This document shows, piece after piece, positions 25,301 through 40,300 of a stretch of DNA of 64,000 bases. The translations under genes were made by a program, and so were the position numbers. Positions within the stretch are counted from its first letter, which is position 1. Each line of letters opens with the position of its first letter. The notes under the pieces were generated by a model. The model was given only the letters and a program-made list of their open reading frames with translations. It was not told the origin of the DNA and ran no database searches. The stretch covers positions 8,639,971 through 8,703,970 of the forward strand of contig NC_069105.1 of NCBI RefSeq assembly GCF_947172395.1, in the 5' to 3' direction. This DNA is from Bicyclus anynana (Eukaryota; Arthropoda; Insecta; Lepidoptera; Nymphalidae).

Positions 25301-28300
25301 AAAACGAACAACCAAATCAATCATAAATCTTCAAAAATATCGGAAAACTTAGACTTAGGTAAGGTCAACGATCTTAGCTTGTCCGTTGTGGACAAATTAA
25401 AAATGAATTAAAAATGTCGTAAAACGTTGTAGCAAACTTTTTTTTATTAAGTAATGATTTCATTATTAAAGTAGAATAATCAAGATTTTTTTAGATATAA
25501 GTAAACTGCCGGGTGGTTAGGGGAGGTCTGGGCCTGGATGGCCATTCCACTTTCATAAAAATGAACTTTTTTTTAAAAGCCGTTTTTTTTTTAAATTTTC
25601 GTACTCGTACTCGTAAAAATTCGTACCTCCATCATTTGTACGGAGGCCTTGACGTTGTTGCAGTGCGCGTAGTCGACCAGATGCGCGAGCGTCACGAACG
25701 CGTGGTTTAGAGCTTCGCCTGGTGTTATCCTTCGCTCCTGGAGTGAAGCACATGTTCATTTGCATTATATTAATACATAAGACTTTTTCTCATACTGATA
25801 TAAAAAAAAAACATTGAAATCCGTACAGTAATTACGGGGAACTGTGACCATAAACGACATTGCATCACACTTATATTCACATATTCACTTACTTGATCCA
25901 TAGTAAGCATTCTCTTCAGTAAGTCGATAAATTCCCTTCGGTCTGCTTTCTCTGCCAACAGTTGGCCTCCTTCAAGATCCGTTGGTACATTTACCTGAAA
26001 TAGTAACACCACCAATGTCAAAATTTTCCAAAAAACATGAGACAGAATTTGTTATGTCGATGTAATTATTATTTATAACACACAAGCTTTGCTTTTTACT
26101 GATCCTAAAGGTGCCTAAAAGATTTCTATACTATAATTATTAAAAAAGTTATTAGTAAAGTTAAAGTGAAGTTATTAAAGAAAACCTAAATTCTAAATTC
26201 AGAAAAATCGCAGATTTTCTCTAGTTTGGTAATTTCTAAAAATTAACCAAGCTGGGACCTAATAATGAACCTTTAATTCATAAGCGACATAGATTGTTGT
26301 TATAAAATTATATATAACAATCGATTGTCAAAACTAAGTAACTTGCGTAGACAGAGAAAGAAATAGACGACTATTTAGCGTGCCTCCGTCAGGTCAAAAA
26401 TATATTCCACTTTGAGGTGTATTTCCCACAAACATGAATTTTCCACCAATAATAATTTTTAAGTTTACTGGTAACTTTTAAGTTTCGGCTGTAATTTTAT
26501 AGTCACACTAGATTTATACTTTTAATAAAGCATAAAATCTGAATGTCCATAATTGTCAAATCAGTTTGACCTGTCTGAAAAAAGAGCTTGCACCATTCCA
26601 ATGAATATCAAATTGCCTAGTCTTGTTACTATACAGCGTACATATTCAAAGTCATTAATGTATTTCTAGTATTATTAGTTTACAATTACTTGAAATGTCA
26701 GATTATGTTATGACATTAAGTTAATAACATTTAAAATAAAATTAAGTAACAGAGTTGCCACATAACATATTTTCTTTTTAGATGAAATGCGATTTATTCG
26801 TCTATTATTTACCCTGTCTACGGTAACTTTTGAGTGTAAAGGCATGCACTGACTTGTCCAATGTCGTCGAGGCAGTTGAAGATGTACTTCCTCGCCTCCT
26901 TGCTCTTGATGCCGGTCTCCAGCTCGTGCTCCTCCGGTGTCTTGAGCCGCCAGAACGGGTACGTGCTGTCCACGTCGCGGTAGAAGAACTTCGCCGTCTT
27001 CGATGCGCTGCGGACAACATTCAATCAATATAATCATCAAACTTTGTGATAAATGATTAATGTCTTTAACTGGTTTTCGATATGCTCGATTATATTTTCT
27101 GAAAAATATTTTGCTTCAATAAATCAAGGTAAACTTCTAGTCTAACATGAGTGAATAGGCGTCTTCTACGCGCAATTTTAGTCGACTTCCAAAAAGGAAG
27201 AGGTTTCCTTAATAGAAACATACATTCGGCTGTAGGTATGTTTTTTTTTTATGTATGCCCAGCGATCATTCCTGGAACGATTTTGAAAATATTTTTTTAA
27301 GAACTCATCATTGCTTAGCATGATTGTAGTCAAGCGCAAGCCTGTCTATACTAATATTATAAAGCTGAAGTTTGTTTGTTTGAAAGCGCGAACCTCAGGA
27401 ACTACTGGTTCGATTTGAAAATTTCTTTCAGTGTTAGATAGCCCATTTATTGAGGAAGGCTATAAGGCTATTATTATCCTCGTATTCCTACGGCAACGGA
27501 AACCACGCGTGTGAAACCACGCGGCATCAGCTAGTATAACATAAAAAAGGCACACGAGGCATATGGCTTCGTCTCAGTAGGGCTATTATATCTACTCAAA
27601 TTGCCGGGTTCCATGTACCTACATTGATTTGTCCACGTGTTTCTAAGAAAAGGTCTTGACAAACAGATAATAAAGTCTATAAGAGTTCCGTTGTATTACT
27701 TACTTTAAGTTATCATCTACCAAACTATTGATAACCTAAATTGGACTCCGTGACACGAGAATGTAACACCACAATCTTCCCAACTCTATGCAAGACGCTT
27801 TTTTTAGAAGAAATAAGAAGAAAAGAATAGAAGAAGGTCAGTTCTTCTTAGTCCGACCTAGGAGGCTAGGACTCGCCCCAGAATCTAATCCTAAGTCTAA
27901 GTCAGATTTGAGATCTTCTTCTTCTTAATCGTACACTCTTGGCAAAGTGGTCGTGGTTGCAGCGATGAGCGACGCCTTCTGTGCAATGCTCCTCCACTTT
28001 TGGCGATTGGCTGCATTTTGAGTACACTCCGCCAAAGATGACTGTGTAGCAAGCAGCCTTAACTAAATCCGCCCAGCGGGTTGGAGATCTTCCTCTGGAT
28101 CTTTTGCCTTGGACTAGCCCTTGCACTACCAACCGCTCTATTGAATCATGATTTCTGGAGATGTGGTCAAAGATTTGAGATGAGGAACCCTAAATATCAC
28201 AATCTACAGTACTCACCTGTTGAGCATGTGCTCCGTGGGCAGGCCCTGCGTCTGCGAGATGTACCGGATCTGGTCGTACTCCGACGAGCCGGGGTACAGC

Positions 28301-31300
28301 GGCCAGCCCAGGAACAGCTCGGCCACCACGCAGCCCAATGACCACATGTCGATCGCCTCGCAGAACGCCAGCCCCAGGATTATCTCCGGTGCACTGGAAT
28401 CATTCACATTTCATTATAAAATGTACACCCAAAAAAAACATTATTTAGTATTAGAAATCTGGTGCAGACTAATATCTTCATAATCATGACCATTAAAACC
28501 TGATGCTTTAGTCCAGGATTATCTTGAGAGTATTCTAAGAAAGCAGAACATCAATTTCACACTACAGAGCTAGACCTCCCTCCCTAAACGACAGGATATA
28601 AAGAACTCCAATGGCGATTAGTATCAGATGTTAATGATAATGACCGGAATTTCCCAATTCCGAACATTTCCTAAAAGTCCTTTTTTCAAGGTCGCGGAAA
28701 ATGCACATAGACAATCTTGAAAATTTGAAATTAAATTTTTCTAGGCCCTACGTCATATCCAAAATTCTACTTTCTCGGTTCATTTGCATTCCCAAAAGTA
28801 TATTATAACAACTGGACTAAAGGAAGCCCTTTTTTTTAAATTTAACTGTTTCTTTCGTACGAAAAATATTACCACATGATTATGTGGAAAAAATTACTAC
28901 ATGATTATGCGGAAGTTTCGCTTTCGGCCGAAACTGAGACTGAAGCGGAAATTCGTTTAGATTTTATATTTCGGTTTCTGCTATGCAATGGTGATAACTG
29001 TGATGCTAACGCTACATAACGCCCTCGCGCGGAGAAGCGGGAGGGGGGTCGAGTTTTGAGCAAAGCGCCAGCTTTATGCATCCCAGTAATAAGTAGCTCA
29101 CACACTATAGGCTATGTTTGAAGATCCCTAGGTGGTGGAATGATGACCTCGCACTATAGAATGCAGTAATGGTCTCTGCTAGGTGGACAAATGACATCAA
29201 ATGGGTAAAAGGAAACCACATTTCATGCTCAAGACCACAGATATAAGAGGTAACTAGATTTATAAAGTGTCAATTCTTTATATTGAAACCAGTGTACCCA
29301 GGGGCGTGGCCTAAATGGCTGTTTAATATTTGGTGAAAAATGAAAAATGTCACCCTTACTTTAGAGTTGAATATTATTTACTCCTTTTGTCACAGAACAA
29401 AACAAGACTGCTAGTACATGCGCGGACACGATTGCGTTGTTCCACATACCCGGGTGTACGCGGGCCACGCCCCGTTGCTACTTCTATTGCTAAAAGTGTT
29501 AGCTTTTAGCGTTGTCTGTTCTGTGCTCAAGACTGTTTTTGGAAGTCCATGCAAGAGGGCCATGTCCAACAGTGGATGTCCATGGACTCACCGGTAGTAT
29601 CTGCTCTGCAGGTAGGTGTTGCAGACGGCCTTGCTGACGTGCGACGCGCTCCCGAAGTCGATGACCTTGACCCGGTAGGGCTGCCGCGCGGGCTCCACCA
29701 GCATTATGTTCTCTGGCTTCAGGTCCGCGTGGATCAGTCCCAGTTGCTGCAACCAATGAGGTAATAAATTATACAGAGGCCCCTTATAAGAAAACTCAGA
29801 GACACTCAGCGGACAGTAGATAGAGCTACGCGCTATGTGTTTTAATCGGAAATGAGGTAAATACCAATAATCAATGAATTGTAAAGCTAAAGTGACAATG
29901 TCGAATAGATATTTGCCAACTTGAGTTCCTAGGGTGACGATGACCCCACATAGGATAGCACTTACCAACTGATCAACTTACCAACTGACGAAGTAAAATG
30001 TGTTATAAGTTAAAAGGAGCCACTGGCCACAGGCGGCACAGAGCCCTGTTTAGGTTCCTAAAAAGGTCCATGTCCAGCAGTGGACGTAGATTGGCTAATG
30101 GCTGATGTCGTGATCATGATAATGATAATATTATATTACATATATACGCTCCGGCCAGCCGAAACAACGGATGGAACCTTGTCAACGTAAACTAAATAGC
30201 GTCCGTAGATCATCCCATACACATAGCGCGCGGATTATACCTCGCACACGCGTGCGAAAGCTGGAAGAACACTCACCTTCAGCTTGAGCAGAGCGGTGAG
30301 CACCTGCTGCAGGATGGGGCGGATGTACTTGAGCGGCAGCGGGGAGAACTTGTTCTGCTTGAGGAAGTCGTACAAGTTCTGCTCCAGCATCTCGAACACG
30401 AGGCACGTGTGCGAGCGGTGCTGGAAGCACTCGTACGCGCGGACGAAGTTGAACTCGTCCGCCGACTCTTGGGACAAGCGGGAGAGGATGGACACCTGCC
30501 GATAAAAACAAATTCTTCATTAAACATCTTAGCCTTTGCTCCCAAAACCCGTTACACTTAGCACGAGTTTACTTTCAGAATGAAAAGAATTGGGCATTGT
30601 TTAAGTGCGGATTGCCAGAGTCACACCTCCAGATTATTATTGAAAATTCTCTGGAGTTATGTATAGGAGCCGTCAAGTGAGAATTGACACCTTTCCTAAC
30701 GTTATTCTCTGTCATTCAAGGGTTTGTTTTGGTTACATTTTTATTTCATTTGTTAATTAAATTGTCCTGACAAATATTGTGAATGACCTTTGTTCAACAT
30801 TCATTTTCTTATTTTTTACCGTGTATTTGTTCTCTTCATGTTTTCCTACACTTAACAAATTATTACTTGTCCAACATTTAATGGCCACGCTAAAATAGTG
30901 TACTTAATTGCCTACGTGCTATTTATTTATAATTTTAACTTTCCCAAGACAGTACATTATCTGACAGTATATTAGGCTATCGTATTCATTTTATTATTTT
31001 ACGACATCAAAGGAGGCCAAGATCCTACCCAAAACTATAGATACTTGTATTATAAAGATTGCTATCGCCAATAAAGTGTTCCAGTCTCATATTTATAGAA
31101 GTTCATCAATTATTGGAATTCCGATATGATCTTCAAAGCGTTATATTTTGCGTTGGAAACACAAATATTTTGTTATAAGAACACTACAGACGTGCGAACC
31201 AATTGGTCGAACAACAACCATATTACTCGTAAATAAATGTAAAATGTGTCTTACAATACAAGAAAGTGTGGAGCTTAACTTAATAAGAATTAAGCATAGC

Positions 31301-34300
31301 TTTTAACTTCGGCATCTATCTTACAAATCAGTGTTAATTTACGAAACACTCAAGCGACGATTTCCATTAGGATTAGCTATTTTTACCCGGCTATGCCAAA
31401 AACGGTCATGTTAATATATATGTGTAGGAATTTAATATGTATATACTAATACTCGTACATACGTACGTAGAAAAAGAAATATTATTTAACTATTACCAAC
31501 TATCGTAACAATTAGTTAAGATTAAAATATACTGCCTGTGTGTAAGCGTTGTTTGTCAGAAGAATTTTGTAAATATTTGTGCACCATAAACTTCTGCAAA
31601 GTGGTTCATTTATATTCAATACAGGGTTAAAGAAACTGAAAGTTTGCTAGTTTTTTTTAGCTATCATCGCAGGTCGGTAACCGTATTTTGTAGTTTTATT
31701 TCAGCGGAATAAAAGCATCAAGTTGGCACGTCTGTAGATGCTATTACCTGGACCGCTGCCAAATACAACGGACGATATACACTTATAAACGTAATATAAA
31801 GACACACATTTTGAAAACAAGCAAAGACCCGTTCTGGAATTCGCCAAATTGCAAACAACCATTAGTCTTTTGGAAATAAACAAGCTTACAGTAGAATCGA
31901 GAACATAAAATTTCTTTAATAAAATACTTTAAAGGTAAAGTTTACGGATACCTCTTAATTCTTATCAAAAGAATAATTTGTTGTTTTTAAAACTTTGCTG
32001 TGTTTTAGAGTTAAAGTTCGTTATAAACCCATATTCGGCTCACTGCTGAGTTTCCTCTCAGAATGAGAGGGGTTAGGCCAATAGTCCACCACGCTGGCTA
32101 AATGCGGATTGGCAGACTTCAGACATGCAGAGAATTAAGAAAAATCTCTGATATGTAGGTTTCCTCACGATGTTTTCCTTCACCGTTTGAGACACGTGAT
32201 AATTAATTTCTTAAAATGCACATAGCTGGTAGGAGTATAAGGTGACAAATATTCAGCCTTAAGAAAATGACGTAGGTCTGACTATAGCAGGCTCTCTTTA
32301 TAATCTATAATAATATTGTAAATGCGAAAGTAAGTCTGTCTGCCTATTACCTAAACGGCTAAACCGATCAAGATGAAATTTGATATGGAACCTTCGAGCA
32401 AAACATAAGACTACTTTTTATCCCTAAAATAAAAAAAAGAAATTGGTGAAATAGGGCTTGAAACTTTGTATAGAAAGTCAGCAATTTTCAAAAATTTGTT
32501 CATAAACCATAAAAAAATACGAAATATAATGTGATTCAACAGTTTTTTAAAATTCATCCCCTAAATGGGTGAAATAGGGGTTGTAAGTTTACATTGATTT
32601 CCACGCAGACGAAATCGCGGGCGTCCGCTAAGTGATTTTCAGATAGCATGGGTACGGTGGCAGTGGCCTGTATGACGTTCATAATACATAGGTACTATTA
32701 TCGTGAATCGCAGCAAACTTTCAAGAGTGAAACGAACTGTCACCCGCACCATCCTACATTAAACTAACTGTAGTTTTTTTTATACCATAAGTGCTCCTAA
32801 AGGCAGGCTCCATGCCACAAGTAGGTACATGTCCCTCACCTCGATCTGCCCCTGGCGAGCATAGCTGGGGTGGTTCTTGAGGATCTTGATGGCGACTATC
32901 TCGTTGGTGCCCTTCTTCCAGCACTTCACCACCTGGCCGAAGGTGCCGCGCCCGAGGAACTCCAGCACCTCGTACCTGACACACACACACAAATTAACTA
33001 AAAAAAAAACTTTTCTGGGTCTAACAGACACCAATTCATTAATTATTATCAGCATATTTTAATGGCCCAATACATAGCCAGTTCTTCCTCATTATTGAAG
33101 AAGGGATATGAGGATGCACCACAGCACAAAGCGGGTTGGAGGGTTAATGTTAAATTCATTAACCCCCACAGCTATCAGATTATAATGTAGTTTTAGAGTT
33201 TATTCGTTACATACATAATCTTTCCTCTTTATAATATTATACTATGTGTGATGTAGCATGGTGCGGGTGACAGTTGCATTACGACGTTCATAATACGTAC
33301 TATTAACGTGAATCGCGGCAAACTTTCGAGAGTGAAACGAACTGTCACCTGCACCATTTTTTTTATTCTTTACAAGTTAGCCCTTGACTACAATCTCACC
33401 TGATGGTAAGTGATGATGCAGTCTAAGATGGAAGCGGGCTAACTTGTTAGGAAGTTAACTTGTTAACCATGCTACAGCGCACCAACTTTGTGTCCGATTT
33501 CCTTACCTATTCGACGAGGAGTAGAGCACCTCATGCTGCACCAGCTGGTAGTCGCCATCGCCACCGCAGCCGGAGCCTGCGGTCGCGTCGCGTCGTGTTG
33601 TATCGTGTCGCGTCGTGTCGCATCGGATCGGATCGCGTCGCCACAACGACACAGAACCACCGCGCCGGCATGAAAACAAAACAAACACAAACATTAGTCC
33701 CGCAAAACATGACAATTAGTATCTAAACAAAATTATAGCATGCGCCAAACGTCTAGTCCGCTCTGAAGTGCGCAGATATTTTTTTTTTTTTTTCAATAAT
33801 GAGCTTTACGGTTCTGGGTTCTAGCCCTTTTGAGCCCGTAGTAACTTTGTATGGGCGCAGATATTACTTCCCCACTGAGCTCAGACCAATTATTGTATTG
33901 GACCTGCCTCGCTAGACGTCACTTTTCTGTCAAAGTATATGATCACCGATCTAATGCGATTATAAAAACTGTCTCTATAGAATCGATGTTAAATAGTTGT
34001 AATTGTGTTCGTCGATTAAAGAGCTCCTTAAACATGTTTTTGTGAAGTTGAATGGTGTAAAAAACGGGCTAAAACTTCTAGTTTAGTATAAGATATATAC
34101 CAAATCGAAGCTCGTTTTCCTCAGAAAATGACAGATAATTTTGCTCGTGACTATGAGTGTGATACAGGTCCTTCTATAATTGGTCTGAGCCACTGAGAGA
34201 TGTTTTCCTACACTGCGTAGACATACGCTTCGTGTTCAGAGCGGACTCGAAGTTTCGTTCAGAGTTCTACACTGCGGAAATAAGAATACTACAATTTCAG

Positions 34301-37300
34301 TGTACTACTGTAAAATATACAAGAAAATAATCAACTAAATAATGCCCATCTACTTAATAAAATTAATTAAACTTAATCCCTACGATTACATATTACTTTA
34401 TGTAATTTATAGTCACAAAATTACAATTACACTAATTACACTATTAAATTCACGCCTAAATAGCTAAACCAATTATGGAAAAAAATCTCTAGGACTCCTA
34501 ACATCTTTGCTTCGTCTGCATCCCTGGGAACTTTTAGGACCATATAGCATAGGCTAACCACCAAAATGACAAGCTATGAGGGTATGAGGGGGGGGGGGGG
34601 GGTTTTAAACGAATCGAACCTCGACCTCATGGTTATTAATCCGGCTCACTTTACCGGCCTTAAAGGTTGATTATGACGGGCAATGATGTTAAATACTGTT
34701 AGATGTGTTACTGAGTCATGAAAAGTGAGGCGCTCAAAAGAGGAAATTTCCACATCTCAATGTTAGTTGTGGTCAACAACGATTGTTATTTAAACAAATA
34801 ATACCTAAATACCGTCTACAATATCGAGTTGTGTTTTCAGAAAGTGTGAAACCTGTATATACATAAATAAATAATGGAATTAAAGACAAAATTGTGCATG
34901 TGTGCTCAGTTTTGTAGTATTATCCAGATCACTTTTTGCGGGGATTTTGTAGGGGCGTAACCGATCTATAGTATAAAATTATCATTGATGACGGGTATAT
35001 TATTGGACACGCGCAATAACTTATGTAAATTCACGTAATAAGTACATATTTGCTTGTCACTGCTTACGTCCCATGTCGGCTTTAGGTGCCGGCGACTGTT
35101 ACTTGACTAGGTACGAGTATATTATAAACATGTTTACTATATTATAATAATTTTATACATCTGTGTTTATTTTAAACATACACGAAATGCGTCAAAACAA
35201 GTCTGATTAAATAAAAAAATTTATAAGCGTCTTCAACTTAATGATTGTGTATTATTTTATAAGACAATAAAAAAGTGACTGAAATCAGTAACTAATGGAA
35301 ATTCCATGAAATGATACAAACAATAGTCCACCATATTCGCCCAATGCGGATTGGCCAATGATAATTGTATACTATAGATCGGTTATGTCTTACAAGCTAC
35401 AAAACAGAGTACCTAGTGGGAGTTTTCAATATTTTCATACCGTTACTATCGCGTTGACGTAAACGCGAATTTATATGTAATTGAAACAGTTGTGCAGTAG
35501 TGCCACTAGATGGCGCTGTTTAGAAAAAGAAATTCGTGTTTACGTTAACGCGATAGTATCAGTATCAAACTGCCACTAGGCCCTCTGAGCGCACACATGT
35601 ACAATTTTGTCTTTAATTCCATTATTACATCTTCATGAACACACATCTATACTAATATTATAAAGCTGAAGAGTTTGTTTGTTTGTTTGTTTGATTGAAC
35701 GCGCTAATCTCGGGAACTACTGGTTCGATTTCAAAAACTCTTTCAGTGTCCGATAGCCCATTTATTGAGGAAGGCTATAGGCTATATATTATCCCCCTAT
35801 TCCTACGGGAACAGGAACCACGCGAGTGAAACCGCGCGGCGTCAGCTAGTAGACGATATTAAGGTATTATTTGTTTAAATGACGTTCATTCTTGACCACA
35901 ACTAACATTGAGACATGGAAATTTCCTCTATTGAGCGTCTCATTTTTCATGACCTAATAACACATCTAACAGTACTTAACATCATTGGGATTGGCAGACT
36001 TTACACACGCAGATAATAAGGAAAATTCTCTGATATTCAGGTTTCCTTGCAATGTTTTTCCTTCACCGTTTGAGACACGTGATATTTAATTTCTTAAAAT
36101 GCACACAACTGAACTGTTGGAGGTGCATGCCCTGGACCGGAATCGAACCCCCACCCCACACGCAGGGCTATCACGGCTCTGGTCCACTAGTATTTTATAC
36201 AAATATCTTTCAAACGACTATATTTATATGCTTGTAATGCCATAAACGCGACACATTTGTTATTACGTAGTTTTAATTAATAATTTATAGGAATAAAGTT
36301 GTTACACATAGCTTTGTAATTAGTACCTATATATGTATTGCGAATGCAATATGCAAGTGTACGCAATAGGTAAGCCAGCGGTAATTATAATCATTATTAC
36401 TAGTACAGAGATTATATCGGAAACCTTACATTATTTAAAACTAACGGACGCCCGCGACTTCGTCCATGGATTTTTCCGGGTTAAAAAGTAGCCTATGTGT
36501 TAATCCAGGCTATAATATATCTCAATACCAAATTTCGGTTCAGTAGTCGAGGCGTGAAAGAGTAACAAACATTCATATCATCAAAATCATCACTTTTCGC
36601 AAATCTCGGGTAACCATGGATTTTTTCGGGATAACAAGTAAAGTAAAATCTATTTCCATTCCAAATTTTAGCCAAATCGCTTCAGTAGCGGCATTAAAGA
36701 GTAACAAACATCCAAACAAACATACATCCAAACATCCATACAAACTTTCGCGTTTATAATATTAGTAGGATTAATAAGTACTCCACAGCTCCAGCCCATA
36801 TGTTATGTCAATAAAAATTTACAATAACCTACCACATCATATAAATTATACGAAACTAGGAAAAAGATATTGTATTCATAGATAAAATAAGGTCGAAAAG
36901 TTATACTATACGTTAAATGACTGCATGCACGATAAAGAAAACCAAAAATAAAATCGGTCTCCCTATCACTCACTCGACAAATAAGGCTACGCCCAAACTG
37001 TGTATCCATAACTTGCATTATACATATAATAAAGTGTAATTAGTATAATGTAAAATGTATGGCATTGCTTGAATATGAAAATAAATATATAAAATTTATT
37101 GTAATATTACGCGAAGGAAGTATTTTATGTACCTATATAAAAAATAGTCCAATACACTAACTTAAAAAAAAAACTAAACTAAACTATATCTCTATTATAA
37201 TAATAGCCCGGTCAAGTTAGTCCTGCTATTTCATTTGTCATTCGACATTGATTGAAATACGTTATTACTAAGTTTAAACTCTTAATTGTTATGATTTACC

Positions 37301-40300
37301 TAGATAGGCAGCAAAATTAATAGAATGCATACAATTACTTTTAAGTAATTTTAAAACGTTGGTTTAAGAAATGTAGTTTTCTTTTAAAATTAAGGATTAA
37401 TTATGAAAGTACCCACAATACGTTTCTTAAGTGAAGTTGCAAAGAAAAGTGAGGGTAAGATTTGACCGAGCTATAATTATTCGTTATAATATATTCACTA
37501 AGATTGCTATGGATGTAGCGGGTGCAGCGATACAACCAGCGGCGCGGCGGGTAGTGTATGGGCGTATGTCTCATTAGTGCGTTGCGTCGACGCAGCGTCG
37601 TTTTCATTTATTTAAAATGACATGCACATTAAAGCAATACGCCGTCGCATGCAACGTCCCAACGGAGCTTCTTCGCGTCGTCGGACAATGTTTCACTTCG
37701 TTGTTGAGACTGACTGGGTGCGTGCTTCGTCGCAACTCGCAACGCAGGTGTTTTTTTAGTTATTATTAAATGACAAGTTAGCCCCTGACTTCAATCTCAC
37801 CTGATGTTAAGTGACGAATGCATTCCAAGATGAAAGCGGGCTAACTTAAGAAGATATACAAATTTAATTTTACTCATAGCTCTGAAAGTTTCTACGCGGC
37901 ATCGTACCAGACAAATAGTCAATTGACGTGTCAAAAGTGCTTGTAAATTGAGCCTACTTGAAATAAATGAATTTTGATTTAATGCTAAATCGCTTGATAG
38001 TGTGGTGCTATCCACGGCCTAAGTCCACCAGACCAGACCTAGGTCAACTTGGAAAATATTACATCCCAATCTGACCCGTGCTGGGTATCGAACCCAGGAC
38101 CTCTCTGTTGAGAACCAACTGCACTAGAGAATTGTGTTGAGTTGTCAAGGTGTGGCACACAATGCGTTGATCCGTTGCAACTCACTAATGAGACATCTGC
38201 CTAAAGCGTGTAGCGTATAGCGTGTAAGGGTTCATTTACGCGAGCGGCAACTGCTACCGACGATCGCAGTCGACTGCAGTCGGCGACGTCTCGGCGGGAG
38301 CCAACGGTAGTCGACTGCAGTCTCCGATAGCAGCTTGCGGTCGTGTAAATGAACACGTTGTGGTAAGCGTGTAGCATGCAGCGGGTAACATCAAGAGTTG
38401 GTTCCGTACGTTTGTTACCTTGCGGCTGGGCCGGGTGGTTGGCCCCGCCCGCCGCCAGCTGCTTGCTGTGCGCCGTCGTCGTGCCGCCGAGCGCCGCTCG
38501 CTGCCGCGCGCCCGCCGCCGCTCCCGCCACCGCCACCGCCGAGCGGCAAGCGCTGCTATCTCCCACACTGGAACCACACAACATTTACAACTCATTAGTC
38601 GAACTCGGCCAACTTTATATCAATTATGAAAACGAACACATCATCAATTTATTTATAATGGTCCACTACAGAGCCAAGACTTCTTCCTAATAAAAGTTGG
38701 GATTTGGAGTCCAATACGTTACTCCGTTGCGAGTTGGTGGGCTTAGTATCGCCGCACACTGCCACCTAAAGCTAGAAGCAGCGTTTTGTGGCGTATGGCT
38801 AGTCAAAATAAAATGTATGTACACTACAGATAAAAGAGGTCGATGTCGGCATTTATTGGCTCTGACACACTCACAGGCTAACGGTTCAGTAACCAACGAG
38901 ACGGTTCGTATAATCTCATCAGCCGATGAACGTCCACTGCAGGACATAGGCCTTTTGTAGGGACTTCCAAACATCACTACAGTCCACTTGATGGGGGGTC
39001 GACCACTGCGCTTTCTACTGCGGGGTCGCCATTCCAGCACTTTGGGATCCCAACGTCCATCGGTTTTTCAAACTATGTGCCCCGGCCATTGCCACTTCAG
39101 CTTCGCGACACGTTGAGCTACGTCTGTGACTTTGGTTCTTCTGCGAATCTCCTCATTTCTGATTCGATCACGCAGAGATACTCCATCGCCCGCTGTGTAA
39201 CTCTGAGACTTCATATGAGGCCCATAGTTAGCGACCAAGTCTCGGAACTGGTGCCAGTTCGTATAATATGGCGCAATAAAGGTAACTCAGCGAATTCTGT
39301 TCAAAACTTCGCACAAAGTGCAGTTCACAACAAGTAACCCGAACTACCTATATCGGTATTAAATTCCTCGCCCGGTAGATCCGCGGGTATATTACACATT
39401 CTAACATTTCCTCGCCAAAACGAGGGGAATGCGAGCTCATTATCCCGTATCCCGGTATTGCATTTAGTTCGCAACTATTCACAATCCGTTTCAGGCATGA
39501 AAGGTAGATAGTTAGGCATATCTATCTACTGACGAACTGAACGGCAAACGAGAAATAATGACTCGATCTATCTACACTTTTAATAAATCTGTACAGAGGT
39601 CAATTCTTTACATGAAATATATTTCCAAACTAACTAACGGGTGATTAATGATCGATACTGATGCCAAAAATACAATTAGTAAAATTTTCGTCTGTCTGTA
39701 TGTTCGTTATAGAAAACAAAAACTACTTGACGGATTTTAACGAAACTTGGTACAATTATTCTTCATACTCCTGGGCAGGTTATAGTATACTTTTCATCAT
39801 GCTACGATCAATAGGAGCAGAGCAGTGAAGGGAAATGTTGGGAAAACGGGAGAAGTACTCCACTTTTACGGCGATACTACTGTAAGGGCTGGATTAAAGA
39901 GGTCTAAGGGCGGACGAAGTCGTGGGCGTCCGCTAGTCATTAATATTATCAGCCTATTTTAACGAACAACTAAAGGGGCTTGCCTCACCCCTTCTAAGGA
40001 GGATCTGGATCTTTTGTAAGCCTCAAGGGGCTTAGACCGTTCCTCCAATGCAATTTGATGGACTTGAGATGATGTTTAATTTTTATAATAACGATAACTT
40101 TAATATGACATTAATAACAACCGGTATCGATGTCTTGACGTGTTCTCAGAAGCTGATAATTTCTACGAATAGAGAAAAAGCGAAATATGGTTATAACCTC
40201 AATCATTCAAATATAAAAACATTTTTTTGGTATCTTCATAAATTAGCTTAATTTTAACCCTTCAACACAGTTAAAGATTAAACTTAAGTAAGTCTAAGAC

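Larger units (their letters stand above)
30496..32839 (-). other. Intron between exons 4 and 5
   Basis: 2.3 kb. Holds SINE S1 (32025-32245), a family D relic (32290-32632) and a 115-bp repeat (32640-32757). From 30550 to 32000 I see only AT-rich unique sequence. Confidence 0.8.
34680..35985. mobile_element. 1.3-kb fold-back element with nested insertions
   Basis: Arms of about 135 bp at 34680-34820 and 35850-35985 (aatgatgttaaatactgtta / taacagtacttaacatcatt; gttagttgtggtcaa / ttgaccacaactaac). Inner pair: taatggaattaaagacaaaa (34873) / ttttgtctttaattccatta (35605). The right half carries a MITE (35411-35583) and a family C repeat (35648-35853). Confidence 0.8.
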
